Shown: piece after piece, positions 52,235-59,630 of the stretch
Numbering within the stretch: position 1 is the first letter of the stretch
Layout: each line of letters starts with the position of its first letter
Origin: Erysipelotrichaceae bacterium
Lineage (GTDB): Bacteria; Bacillota_I; Bacilli_A; Erysipelotrichales; Erysipelotrichaceae
Assembly: GCA_024684175.1 (NCBI GenBank)
Contig: JAIKXJ010000057.1
Location: 1 to 59,630, forward strand
DNA: 59,630 nucleotides
Direction of reading: 5' to 3'
Position numbers and translations under genes: made by a program
The notes under the pieces: generated by a model
The model's database searches: none
Seen by the model: only the letters and a program-made list of their open reading frames with translations
What the model was told of the DNA's origin: nothing

Positions 52235-55055
52235 GATTCACTCCCAACACTTTCTTTAGATACTCTCCTGTATAGGAACCTTTGACTTGCGCGACTTCTT
52301 CCGGTGTTCCTTGCGCAACGATCTGTCCGCCCTTGTCACCGCCGTCCGGTCCCAGGTCGATGATATGATCGGCACATTTGATGACATCGAGGTTATGTTC
52401 GATGACGACCACCGAATCGCCGCCGTCGACGATTCGGTCGATGATGCGGATGAGTTTCAATACATCATCCATATGCAGTCCGGTCGTCGGTTCATCCAAA
52501 ACGAACATCGTCTTGCCGGTCGGCTTTTTCTGTAATTCGGAAGCCAGTTTGACTCTTTGCGCTTCGCCGCCCGACAAGGTCGTAGCGGACTGGCCTAATT
52601 CGATGTAGCCCAAGCCGACATCGTACAAGACCTGCAGTTTATCCTTGATCCTCTTGTGATTCTTGAAGAATTCCAGCGCTTCTTTGACCGACATCTTCAG
52701 GACATCATAGATGTTCTTGCCCTTGTAGCGGACTTCCAGGGTCTCGGCGTTGTATCGCTTGCCATGACATTCCTCACATTCCACGAAGACATCCGGGATG
52801 AACAACATCGAGATGCGCTTGACGCCGTCGCCATAGCACGCCTCACAGCGTCCGCCCGGCACATTGAAGGAATAACGTGACTTGGTATAGCCGCGCTCCT
52901 TGGAATCCGGAGTCATCGCATACAGATCGCGGATGTCATCGAAGACGCCCGTATAGGTCGCCGGATTGGAACGCGGTGTCCGGCCGATCGGATCTTGTGT
53001 GATATAGACGATCTTGTCGATGTTGTTCAGACCTTCGACCTTTTTCACCTTGCCCGGACGGATCTTGACCCGATCGAGTGATTTCATGATCGCCTTGGTC
53101 ATCGTCTCGATGATCAAAGACGATTTGCCGGAACCGGAAACACCGGTGACGACAGTGAACTTGCCTAACGGAATGGAAACATCGATATTTTTCAGGTTGT
53201 TTTCCTGTGCACCGATGATCTTGATCTTCTTGCCGTTCCCCTTCCGGCGTTTCTGCGGGATGGGGATCTGTTTACGGAACGAGAGATACTGGCCGGTGAT
53301 CGAATCCTCATCCTTGAGGATCTCCTCCGGCGTTCCCGCAAAGACGACCTGTCCGCCGTCCTTGCCGGCACCCGGGCCGATATCGACGATATAATCGGAT
53401 TCCAGCATCGTCTCCGCATCGTGTTCGACGACGATGACAGTATTGTCGAGATCTCTCATCTTTTTCAACGTGGCGATCAGCTTGGCATTGTCTTTCTGAT
53501 GCAGACCGATCGAAGGCTCATCCAAGACGTACAGTACGCCCGTCAGGGCCGAACCGATCTGTGTCGCCAGTCGGATGCGCTGTGCTTCGCCGCCCGACAA
53601 AGAGCCGGCAACACGGTTCAGCGTAAGATAATCGAGTCCGACGTCCGTCAGAAAACGGAGTCTCGACTTCAGTTCATTCAAAAGCGTCGACGCGATCTGC
53701 GCACGCATCGGATCGAACTTGAGCTGTTCGACGAATTCATAGGCCTGTACGATCGACATGCAGGTAAATTCATGGATATTGAGACCGCCGACTTTGACGG
53801 CGAGGACTTTTTCATTGAGCCGGGCGCCGTGACACTTCTTACACTCGGACTCGACCATGAAAGAGCCGTAGTATTCTTTGCCGAACTTGGACTGCGTCTC
53901 TTCGTAACGGCGTTCGATCAGATTCTTGACACCTTCAATGTAGCCGAATTTGTTGTAGGTCGTTCCGCCGGTCGAAGTCACGGTGTAGCGGATCTCTTCG
54001 GTGGAACCGTAAAGGATGATGTCCATTTCTTTCTTGGACATCTTATTCAGCGGCTTGGTCTCGGAGATGCCATAGTGCTTCAACAGGACCGAGAAGTTCT
54101 GCCATTCGAGATTGTTGGTCCCGTAGATGTTCTTGTAGTAGCGGATGCCGCCTTCGGCGATCGACTTATTCATGTCGGGCATCAGATAATCGAGGTCGAC
54201 CGACATCGTCACGCCCAAGCCCTTGCATTCATCGCAGGCACCCAACGGCGAGTTGAAGGAGAAGAGCCGCGGTTCCAAAGTCGGAACGGTGAAGCCGCAG
54301 ATCGGACAGGCCTGATGCGAAGAAAACAGATCCTTACGGTCTCCGTGTTTGACCATGCAGGTGCCATCCGCCAGACGTAAAGCGATCTCCAGAGAATCGG
54401 AAAGCCTGGTCTCGATGCCGTCCCTTTTGATCAGACGGTCGATGACCACTTCGATGTTGTGACGCTTGTTCTTGTCGAGTTCCGGAACTTCTTCGATGTC
54501 GTAGAGCTCATCGTCGATGTATAAACGCAAAAAGCCGTCTTTCTTCAGCTTCTCGAAATAATCCTTGAAAGTCCCTTTGCGGTTGGTGACCACATTGGCC
54601 AGGATCTCCATGCGCTGTCCGTCTTCAAAACCCATGATGGTGCGGATCATCGAGGTGATGGTCATCGCTTCGATCGGCTCGTTGTGATTGGGACAATAAG
54701 CGATGCCGCAGCGGGCATATAAAAGACGCAGGTAGTCATAGATCTCGGTGATGGTGGCGACCGTCGAACGCGGGTTATTGGAAGTCGTCTTCTGATCGAT
54801 GGCGATCGCCGGAGAAAGCCCTTCGATGACATCGACGTCCGGTTTGTCAACACCGCCTAAAAACTGTCTGGCATAGCTCGACAGTGATTCGACATAGCGG
54901 CGCTGTCCTTCGGCATAGATCGTATCGAATGCCAAAGATGTCTTTCCCGATCCGGAAAGTCCGGTCATAACGATCAGTTTGTTTCGCGGCAGATCCAGAG
55001 AGATGTTCTTCAGATTGTTCACTCTGGCTCCGCGGATCACGATTTTATCATTCAT
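52224..55055 (-). CDS. uvrA: Excinuclease ABC subunit A
   Basis: A 943-residue DNA-damage sensor of nucleotide excision repair, of normal length. The two ABC modules have Walker [15 protein letters not shown] near the N-terminus and [11 protein letters not shown] near residue 640, and two LSGGEAQR signatures. Zinc-binding Cys groups are CPICGF...CDECKG and CEACYG...[23 protein letters not shown] is conserved. uvrB, which often precedes uvrA, is absent from the window. The start overlaps the end of the upstream membrane protein gene by 8 bases. Confidence 0.97.
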   Translation of the reverse strand: MNDKIVIRGARVNNLKNISLDLPRNKLIVMTGLSGSGKTSLAFDTIYAEGQRRYVESLSSYARQFLGGVDKPDVDVIEGLSPAIAIDQKTTSNNPRSTVATITEIYDYLRLLYARCGIAYCPNHNEPIEAMTITSMIRTIMGFEDGQRMEILANVVTNRKGTFKDYFEKLKKDGFLRLYIDDELYDIEEVPELDKNKRHNIEVVIDRLIKRDGIETRLSDSLEIALRLADGTCMVKHGDRKDLFSSHQACPICGFTVPTLEPRLFSFNSPLGACDECKGLGVTMSVDLDYLMPDMNKSIAEGGIRYYKNIYGTNNLEWQNFSVLLKHYGISETKPLNKMSKKEMDIILYGSTEEIRYTVTSTGGTTYNKFGYIEGVKNLIERRYEETQSKFGKEYYGSFMVESECKKCHGARLNEKVLAVKVGGLNIHEFTCMSIVQAYEFVEQLKFDPMRAQIASTLLNELKSRLRFLTDVGLDYLTLNRVAGSLSGGEAQRIRLATQIGSALTGVLYVLDEPSIGLHQKDNAKLIATLKKMRDLDNTVIVVEHDAETMLESDYIVDIGPGAGKDGGQVVFAGTPEEILKDEDSITGQYLSFRKQIPIPQKRRKGNGKKIKIIGAQENNLKNIDVSIPLGKFTVVTGVSGSGKSSLIIETMTKAIMKSLDRVKIRPGKVKKVEGLNNIDKIVYITQDPIGRTPRSNPATYTGVFDDIRDLYAMTPDSKERGYTKSRYSFNVPGGRCEACYGDGVKRISMLFIPDVFVECEECHGKRYNAETLEVRYKGKNIYDVLKMSVKEALEFFKNHKRIKDKLQVLYDVGLGYIELGQSATTLSGGEAQRVKLASELQKKPTGKTMFVLDEPTTGLHMDDVLKLIRIIDRIVDGGDSVVVIEHNLDVIKCADHIIDLGPDGGDKGGQIVAQGTPEEVAQVKGSYTGEYLKKVLGVNHGE

Positions 55056-55854
55056 CTTTTTTTCTCTTTATTCTTTTCTTGATCCTGCCCAGGATCTCAT
55101 TGAGCCTTCCGGCGGCTTTGACGCCTTTGAAGCCTTTGATGCGGGTGAGGATATAAGTCCTTACGTAACCCAGCTGATCGATCCTTCTTTCCAGACGCTG
55201 ATCGAAGAACTTCTTCCGGCTCTCGCTCAGCTGATCGACCGCCGAATAGAACGTCCCGCCGATCCCTTTATAGGATTCCATGTGATTTTCGACGAAACTG
55301 TTCATGGCTTCATCGATCCTCTCGTCCACCTTCTCGACACGCGTGATGAAGTCGGAAAGCGTTGAGACCGTCAGGGTCGTATCCGCTGCAAACAATGCCG
55401 ATAAGAGCATCGCCAGGAAACTGCAGAGTTCCTTCGGGATCCTGCTCAGCAGCGGGATCAATACCGGATTGATCACAAAGACGATCAGCAGGCCGGCAAC
55501 GCCGAAACCCAGGGATGCCGGAAGGCAGATCCTTCCGTTGAGGTTGAGCGGTGCCATCGAATAATCCCACCAATAGGCATGGAAGGTCTTTTCCAGTCCA
55601 TAGTGTACCACATATTCCAGGACGGCGGAGGCAGCAACGCTGATCAGAAAGACCGACATCGGTGAAGGATCTTTCAACACGTTGCTGAACAGCAATGTTC
55701 CAAACAATGCCCCGGCGCCGTAGATCGGAATCACCGGGCCGAACAGGAAGCCCCTGTTGTCCCACTCTCCGGTCCATAAAAACATCGCCAGGCACTCATA
55801 AAGATAGCCGGCGAAGGAAAGCAGCGAAAAATAGATCATGTACAGACTCACCAT
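55048..55854 (-). CDS. Putative ABC transporter permease-like membrane protein (PF06541)
   Basis: A 268-residue membrane protein. It has five or so helices in the first 170 residues and a soluble, basic, probably helical C-terminal part ([18 protein letters not shown]... [10 protein letters not shown]). The N-terminal [14 protein letters not shown] and [18 protein letters not shown] match the PF06541 family, named ABC-trans_CmpB although its function is not established. ATG 55854 overlaps the HD gene stop (ATGGTGA) with GGAG upstream; the longer open frame runs into the HD gene and is rejected. Confidence 0.8.
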   Translation of the reverse strand: MVSLYMIYFSLLSFAGYLYECLAMFLWTGEWDNRGFLFGPVIPIYGAGALFGTLLFSNVLKDPSPMSVFLISVAASAVLEYVVHYGLEKTFHAYWWDYSMAPLNLNGRICLPASLGFGVAGLLIVFVINPVLIPLLSRIPKELCSFLAMLLSALFAADTTLTVSTLSDFITRVEKVDERIDEAMNSFVENHMESYKGIGGTFYSAVDQLSESRKKFFDQRLERRIDQLGYVRTYILTRIKGFKGVKAAGRLNEILGRIKKRIKRKKDE

Positions 55855-56315
55855 CGTAAGACCGTCTCCTTCAAAGCGCAGATCTTGTCTGCCAGACACA
55901 CCAGCATCGCTTCCCTGCTGGAAGGAAAGCTGCGAAACGTCAGTGGCCACATGTGGCAGCGTATGACTTTCTGCACCCGCTCATCGACACCGAAATCCCT
56001 GACGGCATTCTCTCTCGCCTTTTCGGGATGCGTGAAGCCATGCATCTTGAATACATTTACAAAAAGCCTGGCATCATGCCAGTCATAAAGATAATAGTCG
56101 TGCAGAAGTGCCCCCGTCAGCAAGACATCCAGATCACAGCCGGTCTTCAGTGCCTTATCGAGCTTGTAGGCCGTCTCCGCCACAGAGAGACTGTGTGAAA
56201 AAACAGAGATCTTGCCGTGAGCCGTATACCCTTCCAGCTGCCGGACCTTGGGGTCTTCCGTATATTTTTTTATGAGCGCAGCGAATTCTTTGCGATCGTT
56301 CAAGCTCATTTTCAC
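55848..56315 (-). CDS. HD domain phosphohydrolase
   Basis: A 155-residue metal-dependent phosphohydrolase-like protein. The HD metal site is seen as FSHSLSVAETA (first His), GALLHDYYLYDWHD (His-Asp pair) and LVCLADKICALKE (C-terminal Asp). Related small HD proteins act on nucleotides or their derivatives; the substrate is unknown. It heads the operon to the Lgt fusion. The start is drawn at a GTG six bases after TATAAT, which would be leaderless. The same GAGGTGA could act as a ribosome site for the ATG two codons later (56309). Confidence 0.82.
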   Translation of the reverse strand: MKMSLNDRKEFAALIKKYTEDPKVRQLEGYTAHGKISVFSHSLSVAETAYKLDKALKTGCDLDVLLTGALLHDYYLYDWHDARLFVNVFKMHGFTHPEKARENAVRDFGVDERVQKVIRCHMWPLTFRSFPSSREAMLVCLADKICALKETVLRW

Positions 56316-56321
56316 CTCTTA

Positions 56322-56339
56322 ATTATACAATGCTATAAT
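56322..56339. promoter_or_regulatory. Mirrored divergent leaderless promoter
   Basis: Two perfect TATAAT hexamers face away from each other: 56322-56327 on the minus strand and 56334-56339 on the plus strand, with 6 bases between. Each is exactly 6 bases from a start codon (GTG 56315, ATG 56346). The plus side also has an upstream TGC, making an extended -10. Confidence 0.7.
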
Positions 56340-56345
56340 ATCTTT

Positions 56346-57509
56346 ATGCGTGAAAATATAGTGGAACTCAACTGCGCCGGCAAGCAGATCTATCTGGTCA
56401 AAACAGCCCATGTATCCAAGTCTTCCGTGGAAGACGTCGATGCCTGTGTGGCAGAGATCGATCCCGATTCCATCTGCATCGAGCTGGATGAGCAGCGTTA
56501 TAAAAAACTCAAAGATCCGCAAGCCTGGCGCGAGACCGATATCGTCAAAGTCATCAAAGACAAACAGGTCGGATTCCTGATGGTCAATCTGATCCTGGCC
56601 TCTTTCCAGAAAAGGATGGCTTCTTCCTTAGGTTCGACCTCCGGTGCCGAGATGATCGAAGGCATCCGCCTGGCCGAAGAAAAAAATAAACACTTGGTCC
56701 TGGCCGACCGGCCGATCAAGACGACTTTCTCCAGGATCTGGGCGAAGCTGCAGGGCAAGGAAAAGATCAAACTGCTCAGCACCATCATCGGTTCGATCTT
56801 CGAAGATGAGGAGATCTCGGAAGAAGACCTGACCCGGCTGAAAGAAGCCGACGCGCTTGAAGCAGCACTTCTGGAAGTCTCCAAGGAATTCCCGACCGTC
56901 AAGGAAGTCCTGGTCGATGAACGTGACCGTTATCTGGCACAGAAGATCAAGACAGCTCCCGGAGACAAAGTCGTCGCCATCATCGGTGCCGCCCATGCGG
57001 GAGGCATCGCCCGGCACATCGAAGAAGATACCGATCTCAAGGCCCTGGAGAACGTGGAAAAGAAAAAAGGATTTTCATCCTATATCAAATATCTGATCCC
57101 GGCGCTGATCGTCTTACTGATCGGCATGACCATCTTCAACAACAAGGACCTCGGCCTTTCCCAGATCCGCTCCTGGATCTTATGGAACGGCAGCCTGAGC
57201 GCCTTGGGCGTCCTGCTGGCAGGCGGTCATCCGCTTTCCATCCTGACGGCCTTCATCATGTCGCCGATCACTTCTTTGAACCCGTTGCTGGCGGCCGGCT
57301 GGTTCGCCGGACTTGCCGAAGCCTATCTGCGCAAGCCGAAAGTCAAAGATTTCGAAGATCTCAGCAAGGACACCTCTTCCTTCAAAGGTTTCTGGAAGAA
57401 CCGCGTGACCAGGACCTTGATGGTCGTCTTGTTTGCCAATCTGTTCTCCAGTATCGGTACCTTCATCTCCGGCATCGATGTCGTTGCCAAATTCATTGAA
57501 TCACTATAA
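56346..57509 (+). CDS. TraB/PrgY family membrane protein
   Basis: A 387-residue protein. The N-terminal domain has LVKTAHVSKSSVEDV and DSICIELDEQRYKKL, the two best conserved TraB blocks, and GAAHAGGIARHIEED at about 219-233, another family marker. The C-terminal third holds about four membrane helices. Enterococcal TraB/PrgY dampens self-produced pheromone, and the family is related to Tiki-type metalloproteases; the role here is unknown. The start is ATG 56346 by the promoter; the open frame upstream crosses that promoter and is rejected. Confidence 0.88.
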   Translation: MRENIVELNCAGKQIYLVKTAHVSKSSVEDVDACVAEIDPDSICIELDEQRYKKLKDPQAWRETDIVKVIKDKQVGFLMVNLILASFQKRMASSLGSTSGAEMIEGIRLAEEKNKHLVLADRPIKTTFSRIWAKLQGKEKIKLLSTIIGSIFEDEEISEEDLTRLKEADALEAALLEVSKEFPTVKEVLVDERDRYLAQKIKTAPGDKVVAIIGAAHAGGIARHIEEDTDLKALENVEKKKGFSSYIKYLIPALIVLLIGMTIFNNKDLGLSQIRSWILWNGSLSALGVLLAGGHPLSILTAFIMSPITSLNPLLAAGWFAGLAEAYLRKPKVKDFEDLSKDTSSFKGFWKNRVTRTLMVVLFANLFSSIGTFISGIDVVAKFIESL

Positions 57510-57533
57510 AGGATGAGCCATGCTCATCCTTTT
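57508..57533. terminator. Bidirectional terminator
   Basis: The stem AAAGGATGAGC/GCTCATCCTTT with a CAT loop. It overlaps the stop codons of both convergent genes (TraB-like and nucleoside hydrolase). Confidence 0.9.
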
Positions 57534-58465
57534 AAATGCTCTGATATATATTTCTTATATAGATCTGCATCCAGTTTCGTGCAGATCTTCGCCTTAGGAC
57601 CGCTCTGTTTCTTATGATAACGGTCGATATCGACATAGCCGTAGCGTTCCCCTTCTGTGACCTCCACATCCAGGACATATTCTTCGCATTCCCTGATCGC
57701 TTCCGGACACAAAGCGGCAAACATCGCCGCCGGATCGGCCATATCCAGGACATCTTCATGGAAACGTGCCTGATTGAGCTTCAGCAAAGAAATATTGATA
57801 TCGATGCAGAATTTCCCGAGATCGGAAAGCCCACGGATCTTTTCGATGTCCTTCTCATGCAGCACCGCATCGCCCAGGGAAGCATCCCAGGCGACCAGAG
57901 TCAGGTCTGCAAAACCGAAGTCGATCACCGTCTTGAAAGCTTCCGCATCCGCCCAGACGTTGAATTCCGCATAGTCGGTCACGTTGCCGCCTGCCTGATC
58001 GGTCACCGCCATCGAGATCACGCGACGGATCCGTCTCATAGCCTCAGGTCTTTTCAGGATGGCTCTTGCGATATTGGTCAAAGGACCCAAAGTGATCAGA
58101 TCGATGCTTTGATCCTCGTTTTCTTCCAGTGTCTTGAGCAGCATGTCGACACCGTCTTCTTTTTCCGGCTTCAGGGAATAATCCACCAGGCCCAGATCAC
58201 CCATGCCGTCCTTCCCGTGCGTATCTTCCGCACCGACGAAGTCCCGCTTCATCATCTCCATGCTGCCGATATAAACCTTCGGCGCATAGGTACCTGCCCT
58301 TCGGATGGTCGTCAGGAGATTGGATGCCGCCTGATCTGCCCGCACATTGCCGGAGACCGTCGAAAACATCAGGATCTCACAGTTTTCATCCCATAAAGCC
58401 ATGGCGATCGCCATGGCATCATCACTTCCGCAGTCCGTGTCGATGATCAGTTTTCGTTTATTCAC
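57524..58465 (-). CDS. Nucleoside hydrolase (inosine/uridine-preferring family)
   Basis: A 313-residue enzyme that cleaves the N-glycosidic bond of ribonucleosides, releasing base and ribose. The calcium-binding motif is LIIDTDCGSDDAM, with Cys where most members have Pro (DTDPGxDD). LITLGPLTNIA and the TDYAEFNVWADAEA block (family usual NxxAExNxxxDPEA) are present. GTG 58465 is preferred because TATAAT lies 7 bases upstream and overlaps the alternative ATG at 58474; no ribosome site is visible for 58474 or 58483. It follows the nitroreductase closely, so co-transcription is possible as well. Confidence 0.87.
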   Translation of the reverse strand: MNKRKLIIDTDCGSDDAMAIAMALWDENCEILMFSTVSGNVRADQAASNLLTTIRRAGTYAPKVYIGSMEMMKRDFVGAEDTHGKDGMGDLGLVDYSLKPEKEDGVDMLLKTLEENEDQSIDLITLGPLTNIARAILKRPEAMRRIRRVISMAVTDQAGGNVTDYAEFNVWADAEAFKTVIDFGFADLTLVAWDASLGDAVLHEKDIEKIRGLSDLGKFCIDINISLLKLNQARFHEDVLDMADPAAMFAALCPEAIRECEEYVLDVEVTEGERYGYVDIDRYHKKQSGPKAKICTKLDADLYKKYISEHLKG

Positions 58466-58472
58466 ATATGCC

Positions 58473-58478
58473 ATTATA
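58473..58478 (-). promoter_or_regulatory. -10 hexamer, possible leaderless promoter of the nucleoside hydrolase
   Basis: On the minus strand TATAAT is followed by GGCATAT and the GTG start at 58465. No -35 is recognisable. Confidence 0.5.
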
Positions 58479-58489
58479 AACAAAAAAGC

Positions 58490-59215
58490 TCAGGATTCAT
58501 ATTGTTTCAAAAATTCTTTGACCGAACGGCTCATCTCTCTGGAAAAACCGGAATTGTATTTTCTTTCGCAAAAGGCCTTCATCCATTCTTCATAAGACTG
58601 TACGCTTCCTTTATAGAAAAGACCCTTCCGATATTCTTCGTCCATTTCGGGATAAGTGTTTTCGGAAACGATGAGTTCCAGCGGCGCCCGTTTGACTTTC
58701 GTCCTGTTCTTCTGTGCTTCCGTGGGATATCCCAGTACCAGCATCGCACAGGGAAAGACATAGTCAGGCAGCTTCAGAAGCTCCCTTTGTTTCTCGTAAT
58801 TCTCCATGATATCGCCGATATAACAGCTGCCGATCCCCAAAGATTCCGCCGCAATGACGGCATTTTGCGCCGCGATGCAGGCATCGCATACGGCCAGAAG
58901 CAGATCACCGACGCCTTGTTTCCGCGGCTCACAGTCACAGTCCTTGAATCCTTCGTGCCACTTCAATGTATCGGCGCAGAAGACCAGGACCATCTTGGCT
59001 TGGGCGATGAAGTCCTGGTGATCGCAGGTAGCGACGAGCGCGTCCTTGAGCGCCTGGTCTTTCACATCGATGATCGTATACATCTGCTGGTTGCCGGCTG
59101 TCGGTGCCGCACACGCCGCCTGAAGGATCATCCTTCTTTCTTCCTCCGAGATCTGCTTGTCTTCGTACTCTCTGGCCGACTTTCTTTCAAAGATCGTTTT
59201 CATCACTTCATTCAT
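58490..59215 (-). CDS. Nitroreductase family protein (NfsA/FRP-like)
   Basis: A 241-residue flavoprotein reductase, longer than the one at 13254. FERKSAREYEDKQISEEE opens the FMN-binding site, AACAAPTAGNQQMYTI follows at about 33-48, and AVIAAESLGIGSCYIGDI is the conserved helix and turn. The C-terminal extension (RAPLELIVSENTYPEM...) is typical of the NADPH-dependent FRP/NfsA branch. The substrate is unknown. GGGAG lies before the ATG. It is divergent from the tRNA pair and just upstream of the nucleoside hydrolase. Confidence 0.9.
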   Translation of the reverse strand: MNEVMKTIFERKSAREYEDKQISEEERRMILQAACAAPTAGNQQMYTIIDVKDQALKDALVATCDHQDFIAQAKMVLVFCADTLKWHEGFKDCDCEPRKQGVGDLLLAVCDACIAAQNAVIAAESLGIGSCYIGDIMENYEKQRELLKLPDYVFPCAMLVLGYPTEAQKNRTKVKRAPLELIVSENTYPEMDEEYRKGLFYKGSVQSYEEWMKAFCERKYNSGFSREMSRSVKEFLKQYES

Positions 59216-59269
59216 GGCTCTTCTCCCTTTTTTCAGACCGATGAGATCCGCTTTTTTCAGGTCCGATAT

Positions 59270-59278
59270 TTTATACCA
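59270..59278 (-). promoter_or_regulatory. Extended -10 of the nitroreductase promoter
   Basis: On the minus strand TGG-TATAAA. The leader of about 48 bases carries the direct repeat CTGAAAAAAG twice. No clear -35. Confidence 0.45.
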
Positions 59279-59293
59279 ATTATAAATTATTCG

Positions 59294-59323
59294 TTGACTA
59301 TTTTTGAAACGATGTGATAAGAT
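59294..59323 (+). promoter_or_regulatory. Promoter of the tRNA operon
   Basis: TTGACT and TAAGAT are separated by 18 bases, with TGA before the -10. Transcription would begin about 59330, 12 bases before the first tRNA. Confidence 0.75.
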
Positions 59324-59341
59324 GATTAAGCATCAAATTAG

Positions 59342-59417
59342 GGAGGCTTAGCTCAGTTGGGAGAGCACCTGCCTTACAAGCAGGGGGTCACAGGTTCGAG
59401 CCCTGTAGCCTCCACCA
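59342..59417 (+). tRNA. tRNA-Val (anticodon TAC)
   Basis: A 76-base cloverleaf with acceptor GGAGGCT/AGCCTCC, D-loop AGCTCAGTTGGGAGAGC, anticodon loop CTTACAA, and T-arm with GGTTCGAGCC. The 3' CCA is encoded. Confidence 0.97.
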
Positions 59418-59428
59418 TTTTCAGACCT

Positions 59429-59504
59429 GCCAACTTAGCGCAATAGGTAGAGCAACTGATTTGTAATCAGTAGGTTACGGGTTCGATTCCTGTAGTTGGC
59501 ACCA
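59429..59504 (+). tRNA. tRNA-Thr (anticodon TGT)
   Basis: A 76-base cloverleaf with acceptor GCCAACT/AGTTGGC, anticodon loop TTTGTAA, T-loop TTCGATT and encoded CCA. It follows tRNA-Val by 11 bases in the same transcript. Confidence 0.97.
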
Positions 59505-59513
59505 TCTAGTTGA

Positions 59514-59539
59514 AAAAACGCCTTAAAATAGGCGTTTTT
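59514..59539 (+). terminator. Terminator of the tRNA operon
   Basis: The stem AAAACGCCT/AGGCGTTTT with a 6-base loop ends in TTTTTC. The remaining bases to 59630 show no gene or other recognisable element. Confidence 0.9.
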
Positions 59540-59630
59540 CTTATGTCTAAACGAATTTGCCTTCAAAATATGCCTCCACTTCCAGAAAAAAACGTTTTAA
59601 TGTGCGAAAAAACAGATTTATTACAATAGC

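Noticed and set aside
55855..55950. Upstream extension of the PF06541 membrane protein
   Set aside because: It overlaps the end of the HD gene and lacks a ribosome site; ATG 55854 overlaps the HD stop in the usual coupled way.
56217..56345. Upstream extension of the TraB-like gene
   Set aside because: It would translate through both -10 elements and into the HD gene; the family begins at ATG 56346.
59545..59630. Minus-strand TTG-start frame after the tRNA terminator
   Set aside because: GGAGG is present by chance, but the frame would run through the terminator and tRNA-Thr.

Overview
The window looks like the chromosome of a Gram-positive anaerobe or facultative fermenter in the Firmicutes, possibly close to Erysipelotrichia (the rank is inference). 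The pointers are AGGAGG ribosome-binding sites, HPr kinase, a CcpA-type cre site, MsmK-type sugar ABC transport, MATE and MnmL/MnmM proteins, an EssC/WXG100 type VII secretion cluster, and roughly balanced base composition. Genes are tightly packed. No gap exceeds 300 bases, and there is no rRNA, prophage, insertion sequence or CRISPR array.

Layout. 1-5.8 kb: a cut-off glutathione peroxidase, a zinc-dependent phospholipase-like protein, an Atg22/UMF1-type MFS transporter, the tRNA wobble-uridine pair mnmL-mnmM and a membrane-anchored DUF4015 glycoside hydrolase. 5.9-13.1 kb: a lipoprotein with a damaged metallophosphoesterase active site, then (minus strand) a compact type VII secretion-like operon: two WXG100 proteins, a frameshifted lipoprotein with a Big2-like end, EssC, and an EsaB/YukD-like protein. 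13.2-27.8 kb: a beta-glucan/cellodextrin locus. The minus strand carries a binding protein, two permeases, an MsmK ATPase, a cytoplasmic GH5, a LacI regulator, an aldose epimerase and a nitroreductase. The plus strand carries cellobiose phosphorylase, cellodextrin phosphorylase and a lipoprotein GH5 endoglucanase. Lipoprotein endoglucanase outside, ABC import and phosphorolysis inside make a coherent energy-saving route.

27.8-41.9 kb: an ABC exporter, then one long minus-strand peptide-use operon (oppBCDF-oppA, S9 peptidase, pepD, a divergent guanylate kinase, an M29 and an M24 aminopeptidase). 42-44.5 kb: a MATE transporter and a membrane-bound XRE regulator. 44.5-48.1 kb: pgk-tpiA-eno and a 45-residue small protein gene. 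48.1-49.8 kb: a YigZ/IMPACT protein, a small membrane protein and upp. 49.8-56.3 kb: an operon of an HD hydrolase, a PF06541-like membrane protein, uvrA, hprK and a fused Lgt-PpaX gene. 56.3-59.6 kb: a TraB-family protein, a nucleoside hydrolase, a second nitroreductase, and tRNA-Val and tRNA-Thr with their promoter and terminator.

Two things stand out. First, the reduced type VII locus has no EsaA, EssA or EssB, a single intact ATPase domain in EssC and a frameshifted lipoprotein gene. Second, a recurring promoter form places a -10 hexamer 6 or 7 bases before an ATG or GTG start with no Shine-Dalgarno sequence, implying leaderless mRNAs for at least eight genes. The Lgt-PpaX fusion, the mirrored divergent promoter at 56.3 kb and a palindrome filling a long spacer in front of upp are also worth checking.
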